A stretch of DNA of 64,000 nucleotides from Aestuariicoccus sp032586235 (GTDB lineage: Bacteria; Pseudomonadota; Alphaproteobacteria; Rhodobacterales; Rhodobacteraceae), in contig NZ_JAWHTD010000001.1 in the NCBI RefSeq assembly GCF_032586235.1, positions 1 to 64,000 of the forward strand, given 5' to 3'. The position numbers and the translations under genes were made by a program. Below are positions 29,893 through 39,097 of this stretch, one piece after another. Every line of letters begins with the position of its first letter. Within the stretch, counting starts at the first letter, position 1. The notes beneath the pieces are model-generated. The model did not search any database. It was not told the DNA's origin and saw nothing but the letters and a program-made list of their open reading frames with translations.

Positions 29893-31611
29893 TTACTGAC
29901 CGGTGATCAGGCCCATGCTTTCCAGCTTGAGGATCACCTGATGCGCGCAGTTGTCGACATCCACATTCTCGGTCTCGACCCGCAGTTCTGGGTTTTCGGG
30001 CACGTCGTAGGGGTCGGAAATGCCGGTGAACTCCTTGATCTTGCCTTCGCGCGCCAGCTTGTAGAGCCCCTTGCGGTCGCGGCGTTCGCATTCCTCGATC
30101 GAGGTGGCGACGTGCACCTCGACGAAGGCGCCGAAGCTTTCGATATCCTCGCGCACGGCGCGGCGGGTGGTGGCGTAGGGCGCGATGGGCGCGCAGATGG
30201 CGATGCCGCCGTTCTTGGTGATCTCGCTGGCCACATAACCGATGCGGCGGATGTTCAGGTCGCGGTGCTCTTTCGAAAAGCCTAGTTCCGAGGAAAGGTT
30301 CTTGCGGACGATATCACCGTCCAGCAGCGTCACTGGACGCCCGCCCATCTCCATCAGCTTGACCATCAGCGCGTTGGCGATGGTCGACTTGCCCGAGCCC
30401 GAGAAGCCGGTGAAGAACACGGTAAAGCCCTGCTGGGAACGCGGCGGCCTGGTGCGGCGCAGCTCGGTCACCACTTCGGGGAACGAGAACCATTCGGGGA
30501 TCTCAAGCCCTTCGGCCAGACGGCGGCGCAGTTCGGTGCCCGAGATGTTCAGGATGGTGACGTCATCCTTGTCGGCGATCTCGTCCATCGGTTCGTACTG
30601 GGCGCGTTCCTGCACATAGACCATGTGTTTGAAATCGACCATCTCGATGCCGATCTCGTCCTGGTGTTCGCGGAACAGGTCCTGCGCGTCGTAGGGGCCG
30701 TAGAAATCGTCGCCCGCGCTGTTCTTGCCGGGGCCGGCGTGATCGCGGCCGACGATGAAATGCGTACAGCCGTGGTTGCGCCGGATCAGGCCGTGCCAGA
30801 CCGCCTCACGCGGGCCGGCCATCCGCATCGCCAGGTTCAGAAGCGACATGGTCGTGGTCGACGCCGGGTACTTGTCAAGCACCGCCTCGTAGCAGCGCAC
30901 GCGGGTGAAGTGGTCGACGTCGCCCGGCTTGGTCAGGCCCACGACCGGGTGGATCAGCAGGTTGGCCTGCGCTTCCTTGGCGGCGCGGAAGGTCAGTTCC
31001 TGGTGCGCGCGGTGCAGCGGGTTGCGGGTCTGGAAGGCCACGACCTTGCGCCAGCCCAGCTTGCGGAAATAGGCACGCAGCTCGTTCGGGGTATCGCGGC
31101 GGGCGCGGAAATCGTAATGCACCGGCTGCTGGATGCCGGTCACCGGGCCGCCCAGATAGACCTTGCCGGCGGTGTTGTGCAGGTAGTTCACGGCCGGATG
31201 CGCATCGTCATCGGCGCCAAAGACCTTTTCCGCCTCGCGCGCCTTGTTGGGCACCCATTTGTCGGTGACGGTCATGGTGGCGAGGATCACGCCCTCCTGG
31301 TCGCGCAGCGCGATATCCTGCCCGATTTCGATCGTGTCGGCGAATTTCTCGCTGACGTCCAGCGTGATCGGCATCGGCCAGAGCGTGCCATCCGTCAGGC
31401 GCATGTTCTCGACGACGCTGTCGTAATCCGCCTCTGGCAGGAACCCCTTGAGCGGGAAGAAGCCGCCGTTCATCAGCAGTTCCAGATCGCAGATCTGGCG
31501 CGGCGTCAGATCGTGCGAGGTCAGATCGGCGGCCGTTACCTTCAGTTTCTGGGCGCTGTCGTAGGAAACGTAAAGCTCGGGGATCGGTGCGAGGTTGGGC
31601 AACATGGACAT
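29893..31611 (-). CDS. cysC: bifunctional sulfate adenylyltransferase / adenylylsulfate kinase
   Basis: 572 residues, a fused Sat-CysC. The ATP sulfurylase part (about 1-385) has QTRNPLHRAH and GRDHAGPGKNSAG; the C-terminal APS kinase (about 390-572) has the P-loop GFSGSGKST and DGDIVRKNLS. It activates sulfate to APS and then PAPS for cysteine synthesis or sulfation. The start could be ATG 31611 (chosen), ATG 31605 or GTG 31620; AAGG lies upstream of all. No other cys genes are adjacent. The single-polypeptide form differs from the CysDN plus CysC system of enterobacteria. Confidence 0.95.
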   Translation of the reverse strand: MSMLPNLAPIPELYVSYDSAQKLKVTAADLTSHDLTPRQICDLELLMNGGFFPLKGFLPEADYDSVVENMRLTDGTLWPMPITLDVSEKFADTIEIGQDIALRDQEGVILATMTVTDKWVPNKAREAEKVFGADDDAHPAVNYLHNTAGKVYLGGPVTGIQQPVHYDFRARRDTPNELRAYFRKLGWRKVVAFQTRNPLHRAHQELTFRAAKEAQANLLIHPVVGLTKPGDVDHFTRVRCYEAVLDKYPASTTTMSLLNLAMRMAGPREAVWHGLIRRNHGCTHFIVGRDHAGPGKNSAGDDFYGPYDAQDLFREHQDEIGIEMVDFKHMVYVQERAQYEPMDEIADKDDVTILNISGTELRRRLAEGLEIPEWFSFPEVVTELRRTRPPRSQQGFTVFFTGFSGSGKSTIANALMVKLMEMGGRPVTLLDGDIVRKNLSSELGFSKEHRDLNIRRIGYVASEITKNGGIAICAPIAPYATTRRAVREDIESFGAFVEVHVATSIEECERRDRKGLYKLAREGKIKEFTGISDPYDVPENPELRVETENVDVDNCAHQVILKLESMGLITGQ

Positions 31612-31758
31612 GACGGTCACAACCTTTTTGTCGAAGCGGATAAATTTTGCGCGGGCTTACTCCTGGGGCGGGGTCGGGCGCAAGCGCAACGGGTTCCGAT
31701 TCATGCGGATGGTGCGGAAATGCCGCGTTGCACCGGCTGCATGGCTCATGCGGGGGCG

Positions 31759-33087
31759 TCAGGCAGGGCTTAGGGTGACCGGCAGGCCGCCCCTGGGTTG
31801 CGGAATCGGGATGCGTTTCCAGACCACCTCGCCGGTGTCGGCCCGCGCCACCCGGTAGCGGGTCAGCAGGGCGCGGGTAAAGGCCTTGACCTGCATGGTC
31901 GAGAAATGCAGCCCGATGCATTTGTGCGCCCCGCCGCCGAAGGGTGCCCAGGCGAACCGGTGCGACCGGTCCTCGGCGCGGTTGTCGGAAAAGCGTTCGG
32001 GGTCGAAGGCGTCGGGATCGGTGTAGTGCTTCGGCGACCGCATCACCATGGCGATCTGCGCCGACACATAGCTGCCCGCGGGGATCGGAATGCCGTTCCA
32101 TTCAAAGGCGCGCAGGGCGCGGCGCGGGATCAGTGACACCGGCGGCACCAGGCGCAGCGCCTCTTTGAACACCAGATCGGTCAGCGGCATGGCGCCCAGC
32201 ATCTCGGGCGTCATCGGCCCGTCGCCGAGCGCCGCCACCTCGACGGCCAGACGCTCTTGCCACTCGGGATGTTCGGCCAGCGCCCAGACCATCGTGGTCA
32301 GCCCGCTGGCTGTGGTGTCATGCGCGGCCATCATCAGAAAGTTGAAGTGATCGGCGATCTCTTGTGCGTCCCAGTGGCGGCCCTCGTCATCGGTGGCGCG
32401 GCACATCTGGGAAAAGAAGTCCTCGGCCGTGCCGTTCCGGCGGTCCTCCACCAGCGCATGGAACCGGCCGACAAGACGGGCGTGCGCCTGCGTCCCGCGC
32501 CGGAACTTGGTGAAGGGCAGCGGCTTGCGCACCACGGTGATGGTCGAGGCGATCTCGTCGATGAAGTCGCGGTTGAGGGTTTCGGCCTCGGGCGCGTCGG
32601 CGGGCAGCCCCATGAAGACATGCGCCCCCAGCCGCAGGGTCAGATCCTTGATCGCGGGGTAAAAGCCAAAGCGCCGGCCCACCGGCCATTCCGCCAACAG
32701 ATCGTCAAGCTCGGGGGCCATGAGGCTCAGGTAACTGTCCATCGCGGGCTTGCGGAACGCGGCCTGCATGATGCGGCGGTGCAGGCGATGGTCGTCGAAA
32801 TCGCGCAGCATCAACCCGTTCGGAAAGACATGGCCCAAGGCATCCGCCCAGCCTTGGGCGTTCGAAAAGAGCTTGTCGGGGTCGGTCAGGATGTATTCCA
32901 CGGCCTCGGCCGAGGTGAAGGCGACACGCCATTTGCCCATCAGCCGGAGCCGGTAGACATCGCCGAATTCCGCCATCGCCCGGCGGTGCAGCCCGGTGAA
33001 ATCGCGCAGCGAATGCAGGGTGTTGCCGACCAGCGGCTGCTGCGGCGGGAACGGAATATGCGAAAGCGCGGCGTCGGTGGCGGGCAT
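31759..33087 (-). CDS. cytochrome P450
   Basis: 442 residues. The I-helix oxygen-activation motif MMAAHDTTAS, the K-helix KEALRL (ExxR) and the haem loop FGGGAHKCIG (proximal Cys) are all intact. No signal peptide is seen, so it is a soluble cytosolic monooxygenase depending on separate redox partners, none of which is adjacent. The nearest types are CYP120/CYP26-like bacterial enzymes; the substrate is unknown. AGGAG 8 bases before the ATG at 33087 supports the start. Confidence 0.93.
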   Translation of the reverse strand: MPATDAALSHIPFPPQQPLVGNTLHSLRDFTGLHRRAMAEFGDVYRLRLMGKWRVAFTSAEAVEYILTDPDKLFSNAQGWADALGHVFPNGLMLRDFDDHRLHRRIMQAAFRKPAMDSYLSLMAPELDDLLAEWPVGRRFGFYPAIKDLTLRLGAHVFMGLPADAPEAETLNRDFIDEIASTITVVRKPLPFTKFRRGTQAHARLVGRFHALVEDRRNGTAEDFFSQMCRATDDEGRHWDAQEIADHFNFLMMAAHDTTASGLTTMVWALAEHPEWQERLAVEVAALGDGPMTPEMLGAMPLTDLVFKEALRLVPPVSLIPRRALRAFEWNGIPIPAGSYVSAQIAMVMRSPKHYTDPDAFDPERFSDNRAEDRSHRFAWAPFGGGAHKCIGLHFSTMQVKAFTRALLTRYRVARADTGEVVWKRIPIPQPRGGLPVTLSPA

Positions 33088-33161
33088 GGCAATTGCTCCT
33101 GAAAATATGCGGGCAGTTTACGCTGAATCCGCCGGGAACGCGCAAAAATCCGGCCTGAAAT

Positions 33162-33189
33162 GAAAACGACCGGCCTTTGGGGCCGGTCG
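33162..33189 (-). terminator. rho-independent terminator of trxB
   Basis: On the minus strand CGACCGGCC (33189-33181), loop CCAAA and GGCCGGTCG (33175-33167) form a perfect 9-bp stem followed by TTTTC. It separates trxB from the P450 gene downstream. Confidence 0.82.
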
Positions 33190-33217
33190 CGGGGTCGTCT
33201 GACGATGCTGTGCGCGG

Positions 33218-34222
33218 CTATTCCGCCGCCGGGTTCTCGACGCCGTAGCCCAGCGGTTCGGACGTGTCCTTGCCCGCGTCTTCGCCCTGTTCGGCCAGCC
33301 AGCGCTCGGCCTCGAGCGCGGCCATGCAGCCCATGCCGGCGCTGGTCACGGCCTGCCGGTACTTGTGGTCGGTCAGGTCGCCCGCGGCGAAGACCCCGGG
33401 GATCGACGTGGCGGTGCTGTCGGGCTGTGTCACCACATAGCCGCCCATGTGGGTTTCCAGCACGTCCTTGACCAGTTCGTTGGCGGGCGCGTGGCCGATG
33501 GCGACAAAGACGCCCTTGCAGGGGATGTCGGTGATCTCGCCGGTGTCCACATGCTTGACCTTTACACCCTCGACGCCCAGCGGGCTGTCGGTGCCGTAGA
33601 CCTCTTCCAGCTGGTGATGCCAGAGCGGTTCGATCTTGGGGTTCTTCATCAGCCGGTTCTGCAGGATCTTCTCGGCACGCAACTCGTCGCGGCGGTGGAT
33701 CAGCGTGACCTTCGAGGCGAAGTTGGTCAGGAACAGCGCCTCTTCGACGGCGGTGTTGCCGCCGCCGATCACCACGATTTCCTGCCCGCGATAGAAGAAG
33801 CCATCGCAGGTGGCGCAGGCCGACACGCCGAAGCCCTTGAATTTCTCTTCCGACGGCAGGCCCAGCCACTTGGCGCGCGCGCCGGTCGCCAGGATCACCG
33901 CATCGGCGGTATAGGTCGTGCCGCTGTCGCCATGCGCCACGAAAGGACGCTTGTCCAATTCCAGGCTGGCGATGATGTCGCCGATCACCTCGCAGCCCAT
34001 GGCGCGGGCGTGGGCCTCCATCCGCACCATCAGGTCGGGGCCTTGCACCTCTGTGTCGCCGGGCCAGTTCTCGACCTCGGTGGTGGTGGTCAGCTGGCCG
34101 CCGGGTTCGATGCCCTGGACCAGCAGCGGCTCAAGCATGGCGCGGCTGGCATAGACGCCGGCCGTATAGCCCGCCGGGCCGGACCCGATGATCAGAACCT
34201 TGGTGTGGCGCGTGTCGGACAT
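33218..34222 (-). CDS. trxB: thioredoxin reductase
   Basis: 334 residues. The FAD motif IGSGPAGYTAGVYASRA, the redox pair CATC in SACATCDGFFYRG, the NADPH motif VIGGGNTAVEEA and the second FAD block GVFAAGDLTD are in the standard order. It reduces thioredoxin with NADPH in the cytosol. GAGG lies 7 bases before the ATG at 34222. It is divergent from an Lrp-family regulator across 183 bases. Confidence 0.96.
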   Translation of the reverse strand: MSDTRHTKVLIIGSGPAGYTAGVYASRAMLEPLLVQGIEPGGQLTTTTEVENWPGDTEVQGPDLMVRMEAHARAMGCEVIGDIIASLELDKRPFVAHGDSGTTYTADAVILATGARAKWLGLPSEEKFKGFGVSACATCDGFFYRGQEIVVIGGGNTAVEEALFLTNFASKVTLIHRRDELRAEKILQNRLMKNPKIEPLWHHQLEEVYGTDSPLGVEGVKVKHVDTGEITDIPCKGVFVAIGHAPANELVKDVLETHMGGYVVTQPDSTATSIPGVFAAGDLTDHKYRQAVTSAGMGCMAALEAERWLAEQGEDAGKDTSEPLGYGVENPAAE

Positions 34223-34327
34223 GGGGCAGCCTCTTGCATCTTCGGTGTCGGTCCCTGCATATAACCCCGGCACCGTCCGGAAAAAAGGGCAGAGCGGTGC
34301 GCTGGCTTTCATTTTCGATTGATTAAG

Positions 34328-34358
34328 AATATTGCGCGGTTGTGAAATAATATCGCGC
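34328..34358. promoter_or_regulatory. direct repeats in the trxB-lrp intergenic region
   Basis: AATATTGCGC (34328-34337) and AATATCGCGC (34349-34358) match at 9 of 10 positions and are spaced 21 bases apart, two DNA turns, in an unusually AT-rich stretch. This is the expected layout for a regulator bound on one face, perhaps the Lrp protein itself. Confidence 0.4.
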
Positions 34359-34405
34359 TCTGCGACGTTAGTGCTATATGATCCGAACAAAATACGGGGG
34401 ACTGG

Positions 34406-34903
34406 GTGGTACACAGGCTTGATCCGATCGATCGCAAGATCCTGGCTGAACTGCAGGCCGACGGCCGCATGACCAACGTGGAGCTGGCCAAGAGGGTCGG
34501 CATCTCTGCGCCGCCGTGCCTGCGGCGGGTGCGCACGCTCGAGGAACAGGGTTTCATCCGCGGCTATCACGCCGATGTGGACCCGCGCGAGCTGGGGTTC
34601 GAGGTACAGGTTTTCGCCATGGTCGGCTTGCAAAGCCAGGCCGAGGCCGATCTGCGCGCCTTCGAGGACCGCTGCCGCGCCTGGCCGCTGGTCCGCGAAT
34701 GTCACATGCTGAACGGCGAGGTCGATTTCATCCTGAAATGCGTGGCCCCCGATCTGAGCACGTTCCAGAGCTTTCTGACCGGCGAACTGCTGACCTCGCC
34801 CAACGTGGCCAGCGTCAAGACATCGCTGGTGATCCGGGGCGCCAAGGACGATCCCGGCGTGCCGTTCGACGTGCTGGAAGAACGGCTGAGCCGCAGCGCC
34901 TGA
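34406..34903 (+). CDS. Lrp/AsnC family transcriptional regulator
   Basis: 165 residues. The N-terminal helix-turn-helix (DPIDRKILAELQADGRMTNVELAKRVGIS, about 5-33) and the C-terminal RAM ligand domain (VQVFAMVGLQ; LNGEVDFILKCVAPD) are complete. It starts with GTG at 34406, 5 bases after a GGGGG run. Lrp proteins sense amino acids or related small molecules; the target here is most likely its own promoter and perhaps trxB, with which it diverges. Confidence 0.93.
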   Translation: MVHRLDPIDRKILAELQADGRMTNVELAKRVGISAPPCLRRVRTLEEQGFIRGYHADVDPRELGFEVQVFAMVGLQSQAEADLRAFEDRCRAWPLVRECHMLNGEVDFILKCVAPDLSTFQSFLTGELLTSPNVASVKTSLVIRGAKDDPGVPFDVLEERLSRSA

Positions 34904-34909
34904 CCGGCC

Positions 34910-35698
34910 TCAGCCCGTCAGGCCATCGATCACCTCGCGCCGGGTGCGCGGCCAGGCCAGCTCTCCGAAATCCGGAATGTCGTCGATGTTTTGGAACATC
35001 GACAGAAACAGCGCGCGGATGTTCTGACCCATCGGCTGGCTGAGCGCCTTGCCGGGGTGATAGGTCTCCATCTCGATCCCGCCGACGCGGATGGCGGCGT
35101 GGCGCCGCAGCATCAGGTGATAAAGCTGCACCGGACCGCCCGGCGTGATGTCGAAGATCCGGTCGCCGTCGGTGTAATCCGCCACCGGCACCAGAACGGC
35201 GCTCTGCCCGATCAGCCGTTGCAGCCGGTCCCGCCGCACGATCATCCGCGCGGCCGGTCCGGCCAGGATGTCGATGCCGGGGCGGCCCATGCCGAAGGCG
35301 TCCGACGTGATCCGTGTCAGCTGGGTGAGCGAGGTGATCTGGTCGGTCTTGCCTGGGACATAGCTTGTCGACCCGATCCACATCACCGGCTCGGGCGTCT
35401 GATCGGTTTCGACATAATCGCCCGGCAGCAAATCCTCGATTGCGACGGGGCCCCGGACGGTGTCGACCAGCGTGCCGCGCGCAAAGGCGCAGGCGGTTTC
35501 CTCGAAAAGCGGCGTGGCGGGCGCCACATGGGTCGTGTGAGAGATCGAGAGGTCGGGCAGTAGCGCGGCGGCCTCATATTTGCGCATGAGAGAAACTGTG
35601 CGCTGAGGCCGCCCATCTGTGCGGGCAAACGGGTCCGTTCGGACCGGGAGAGAAACGGGATCGCCGGCGCCTGGCGCGCGGTGTAGGGGGCTGTTCAT
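34910..35698 (-). CDS. Hint domain-containing protein
   Basis: 262 residues. The Hint (hedgehog/intein) domain begins at TACAFARGTLVDTVRGPVAI, with the candidate nucleophile Cys in CAFARGT, and continues through LLPGDYVETD and LYHLMLRRHAAI. The N-terminal 70 residues and C-terminal tail have no recognisable domain. Such stand-alone Hint proteins are common in Rhodobacteraceae, often attached to RTX-like secreted proteins; here no calcium-repeat region is seen. AAAGG lies 8 bases before the ATG. Function unknown. Confidence 0.8.
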   Translation of the reverse strand: MNSPLHRAPGAGDPVSLPVRTDPFARTDGRPQRTVSLMRKYEAAALLPDLSISHTTHVAPATPLFEETACAFARGTLVDTVRGPVAIEDLLPGDYVETDQTPEPVMWIGSTSYVPGKTDQITSLTQLTRITSDAFGMGRPGIDILAGPAARMIVRRDRLQRLIGQSAVLVPVADYTDGDRIFDITPGGPVQLYHLMLRRHAAIRVGGIEMETYHPGKALSQPMGQNIRALFLSMFQNIDDIPDFGELAWPRTRREVIDGLTG

Positions 35699-35914
35699 GT
35701 GATCACCCTTTCAGGTTGGTCACATCCGTGCTGGCCCCCACCAACAACGACAGAAGGACTGTGCGAACTCGTTGATCACACCTTGGCCTCAATCCGTCAT
35801 CGTTGTCAAAATTGATCGCGTGTTACCCGGCCCCCGGCAGCCAATCGTTTTACCGCGACAGTATTGTCCCCGCCGCGTGAACATTATCGCCACATTTGGC
35901 GCGGTCGCAGAGAA

Positions 35915-36058
35915 TCACGCCGAGCGTTGCTTGAGCAAAGGTGCCGCGCGCTTGGCCACAAAGGCCCGGCGGCGGCTGCCGCGCGCCCAAGGCATCTGCA
36001 CCTGCGTGTCCTGCGCCGTCTTGAGAACCGATTTGATGAAACGGCTGTTGGTGGTCAT
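35915..36058 (-). CDS. 47-residue basic protein
   Basis: Starts MTTNSRFIKSVLKTA and continues through QMPWARGSRRRAF to a Lys/Arg-rich end. A near-perfect AAGGAG lies 7 bases before the ATG at 36058, supporting real translation. From memory a similar short Rhodobacteraceae family exists with FIKSV and PWARGARR motifs, but I cannot confirm it here. The basic character suggests nucleic-acid or ribosome binding (inference). The 250-base region upstream is relatively AT-rich, as expected for a promoter. Confidence 0.65.
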   Translation of the reverse strand: MTTNSRFIKSVLKTAQDTQVQMPWARGSRRRAFVAKRAAPLLKQRSA

Positions 36059-36309
36059 TGTCCTGCTCCTTGTTACGCGCCCCACCGGATCGTCGGTGGC
36101 GTTTGACCCAAGGTGCCGATGCATTGGGGCGGACTTTTGACAAATTGGCGATAATTCTTCGAAGTCATGGCGATTGGTGCAATTGCTGCGGTGTATAGCC
36201 GCCAATGACTTGGTATTTATGCAGAAAAATCCGCGAGCCGCTTGGATTATTTCTATTTCGGAAACAGATTGTCGCCCAAATACTGGCCAAACTACGGCGC
36301 GATTTCGCC

Positions 36310-37065
36310 TTAGAGGCGAATAACCGAAATCAGTCGCCCGTAATCCGCTTCCCTGGCATGGGTGGCACGGCGGTAGGAATAGAACCTTTCGGGATCGCTA
36401 TAGGTGCAGTGGCGGGTCCATTCCGCCTCGACGCCCGCTTGGCGCAGCCGGTGCAGGCCGAAGGCGGGCAGATCGAAATGCACCCGGTCGCCGGCGCTGC
36501 CGGCGAAAAAGCGCGCGTTGCCGGGATCGTCCGCCAGAAAGGTATCGAGGAATTCGGGCCCCACCTCATAGGCGCGCTGGCTGATCGAGGGGCCGATCAC
36601 GGCGCGGATGTTTGCGGGGGTCGCGCCCAGGGTCTCCATCGCCTCGACGGTGCGTTCCAGCACGCCGTCGAGCGCGCCGCGCCAGCCCGCATGTGCCGCC
36701 CCGACCACACCCGCGCGGCGGTCAGCGAAAAGGACCGGCTGGCAATCCGCCGTCAGCACCGCCAGCGCCAGGCCCGATATGTTGCTGACCAGCCCGTCGG
36801 CGCGGGGCGTGTCGCCGCTCAGCGGACCCGAGACGGTCACCACGTCGGCGGAATGCACCTGATGCACCGTCACCAGGTGATCGGGGCTGACGCGCATCGC
36901 GTCTGCCACGCGGCGGCGGTTGATCGACACCATCTCGGACTGGTCCGACGATCCGGTGCCGCAGTTCAGCCCCGCGAACACGCCCGAGCTGGCCCCGCCC
37001 TTGCGCGTGAAGAACCCGTGGCGAAAAGGGTTTAACGCATTGGCGGTGATGATTTCTAACGTCAT
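36310..37065 (-). CDS. pgeF: YfiH/PgeF family polyphenol oxidase or peptidoglycan-editing factor
   Basis: 251 residues. HGFFTRKGGASSGVFAGLN, TADCQPVLFAD and AAHAGWRGAL contain the Cys and His residues of the YfiH/DUF152 (LACC1-like) active site. In E. coli YfiH/PgeF corrects mis-incorporated amino acids in peptidoglycan; others report purine-nucleoside or laccase-like activity. It overlaps midA by 4 bases, and with lgt forms a three-gene unit. Confidence 0.9.
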   Translation of the reverse strand: MTLEIITANALNPFRHGFFTRKGGASSGVFAGLNCGTGSSDQSEMVSINRRRVADAMRVSPDHLVTVHQVHSADVVTVSGPLSGDTPRADGLVSNISGLALAVLTADCQPVLFADRRAGVVGAAHAGWRGALDGVLERTVEAMETLGATPANIRAVIGPSISQRAYEVGPEFLDTFLADDPGNARFFAGSAGDRVHFDLPAFGLHRLRQAGVEAEWTRHCTYSDPERFYSYRRATHAREADYGRLISVIRL

Positions 37066-38120
37066 GTGTCTAGTCCGGGGGGCGGCGCGGCCCCGTCTGG
37101 AAAGTATCCGAGAATCTTGAACACCGTCCCCATTTCCTCGGGATGGGTCAACCGGCGATGTGCAGCGATATGCGTCTCGAGAGCCTGTCCGCTCAGCCCC
37201 TGTGCAAGTGCCTGCGCGCGCGCCGTGATCCCAAGCCGTTCCAGAAAGACACCCTGCGGCGTCAGCCGGGTGAAGGCACTGGGGGTGGCGGCGGCAAGCG
37301 CCTCGAAATCCACGTGGGCGGTCAGGTCGGCCTCGCCCGGATGCGCGAAGGGATCGGCGGCGCGGTGGGCCTCGATTGCCTGAAAGGTGTCGCCCATCGA
37401 CCGCCAGTCACCGTAATCCGCGATCAGCGCCGCGCCGCCGTGTGCCTTGATCCGCGCGCCGATTCCGGCGGCGATGGCGGCGGCGGGGGCGCAGGTCTCG
37501 ACGATGTCGCCCGGGGCGGTGTCCTCCAGCCGGTGATCCAACGCCGCGACCGGCGCGGGATCGGTCAGCCCCAGCACCAGTGCGTCGTCGCGCAAGCCCA
37601 CCACCCGCTCGCGCCAACCGTTTTCGGCGCGCTGGAACTGGCGGATCGGCAGCGCGTCGAAGAATTCATTCGCGATCAGGAAGAGCGGCGCATCGGGCAG
37701 GGTTTCGGGCGTGTCGTGCCACTCAGGCGCATAGGCGGCCAGCGTCGCGGCCTGCCGCGCGCGTAGCGTGGGCGAGGCCTCGACCAGATGCACCGAAAGG
37801 GCTGCGTGAAACCCCGGCACGGCGCGGGTCGCGCGCAGCGCGTCGGCCATCAGCGTGCCACGGCCCGGCCCCAGCTCGGCCAGAACGATCCGCTGCGGCG
37901 CGCCCTGATCCAGCCAGCATTGCGCCAGCGACAGCCCGATCAGCTCGCCGAACATCTGGCTGATCTCCGGCGCGGTGGTGAAATCGCCCGCCACCCCCAG
38001 CGGATCGCGGGTGGCGTAATAGCCGTGATCGGGGTGCATCAGACACGCCTGCATATAGTCGGCCAGACCGATCGGGCCGGTCCGGGCGATACGCTCGATA
38101 AGGAGGTCGCGCAGGCTCAT
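37062..38120 (-). CDS. MidA/NDUFAF7 family SAM-dependent methyltransferase
   Basis: 352 residues from the ATG at 38120. The N-terminal MQACLMHPDHGYYAT and FTTAPEISQMFGELIG, and the SAM-binding LAELGPGRGTLMAD, are hallmarks of the family, whose mitochondrial member NDUFAF7 methylates an arginine of complex I subunit NDUFS2. A bacterial role with complex I is plausible. Overlaps both neighbours: lgt upstream (ATGA, 4 bases) and pgeF downstream (4 bases). Confidence 0.9.
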   Translation of the reverse strand: MSLRDLLIERIARTGPIGLADYMQACLMHPDHGYYATRDPLGVAGDFTTAPEISQMFGELIGLSLAQCWLDQGAPQRIVLAELGPGRGTLMADALRATRAVPGFHAALSVHLVEASPTLRARQAATLAAYAPEWHDTPETLPDAPLFLIANEFFDALPIRQFQRAENGWRERVVGLRDDALVLGLTDPAPVAALDHRLEDTAPGDIVETCAPAAAIAAGIGARIKAHGGAALIADYGDWRSMGDTFQAIEAHRAADPFAHPGEADLTAHVDFEALAAATPSAFTRLTPQGVFLERLGITARAQALAQGLSGQALETHIAAHRRLTHPEEMGTVFKILGYFPDGAAPPPGLDT

Positions 38121-39004
38121 GTCCGGCGGGGCGCGGTCAGGATCAACGCGATCCCCAGCGCCAGCATCGGCAGCGACAGCAGTTGGCCCATGGTCAGCCC
38201 ATAGCCGCCCACATGCCAAGCCAGCCCCAGCGGGTTCCCCGCGGCGACGAATTGCGCATCCGGCTGGCGCACGAATTCCACCAGAAACCGCGCCAGCCCG
38301 TAGCCCGAAAAGAACGTCCCCGCCACGCGCCCCGGGCGCTTGAGCGCGCCGCGCCGCCACACGAGATAAAGCAGCACCGCGCCCAGGATCAGCCCCTCGA
38401 GCGCGGCCTCGTAAAGCTGCGAAGGGTGGCGCGCGCATAGTTCGCCCAGCGGCTGGCCGCAGTCCTGCGCCATCTGGCCGGGAAAGACCACGCCCCAAGG
38501 CAGGTCCGTGGCGCGGCCCCAAAGCTCGGCGTTGATGAAATTGGCGATGCGCCCCAGCAAGAGCCCCGGCGGCGTCGCCATCGCCAGCAGGTCCGCCGCC
38601 GGGCGCAGCGGAATGCCGTTACGCGCGCAAAACGCCAGAACCGCCAGCACCACACCCAGAAGTCCGCCGTGAAACGACATGCCGCCCTGCCAGATCATCA
38701 GGATCTGCCCCGGGTTTTCCAGGTAATAGCCCGGCTGGTAGAACAGCGCATAGCCCAGCCGCCCGCCCAGGATGATGCCCAGAATCACCCACGTCGCCAG
38801 ATCCTCGATCTGGCGGGGCTCCATCGGCGGGGTGGCATCGGGCCAGAGCCGCGTGGCGCGCACCGCCCGCACGCACAGCCACCAGCCGATCACGATCCCC
38901 GCGATATAGGCCAGCGCATACCAGCGCAGGGCAAATTCCAGCCCGAAAAGGCTGATCGAAATAAGCTCGGGCGAGATATCGGGAAAGGGGATGACGGCGC
39001 GCAT
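38117..39004 (-). CDS. lgt: phosphatidylglycerol-prolipoprotein diacylglyceryl transferase
   Basis: 295 residues with seven or so hydrophobic segments. FHGGLLGVVLAVLAF carries the essential His region, and GRIANFINAELWGRAT is the Lgt signature with its conserved Arg and Asn. It transfers diacylglycerol to the lipobox Cys of prelipoproteins at the inner membrane. First gene of the lgt-midA-pgeF operon, overlapping midA by 4 bases. Confidence 0.96.
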   Translation of the reverse strand: MRAVIPFPDISPELISISLFGLEFALRWYALAYIAGIVIGWWLCVRAVRATRLWPDATPPMEPRQIEDLATWVILGIILGGRLGYALFYQPGYYLENPGQILMIWQGGMSFHGGLLGVVLAVLAFCARNGIPLRPAADLLAMATPPGLLLGRIANFINAELWGRATDLPWGVVFPGQMAQDCGQPLGELCARHPSQLYEAALEGLILGAVLLYLVWRRGALKRPGRVAGTFFSGYGLARFLVEFVRQPDAQFVAAGNPLGLAWHVGGYGLTMGQLLSLPMLALGIALILTAPRRT

Positions 39005-39097
39005 GTGCGTCTCTGTGCCTCTGTGCGGGCGGGGAAGTCAACCTTGAGAGTGCCGCCCAACCGGCCCATATAGGGGGCAACCCAAAGGAGTAGCCCC

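Noticed and set aside
36301..36318. Hairpin TTCGCC/GGCGAA at the pgeF stop as a terminator
   Set aside because: The stem is only 6-7 bp, contains the stop codon and is not followed by a T-run.
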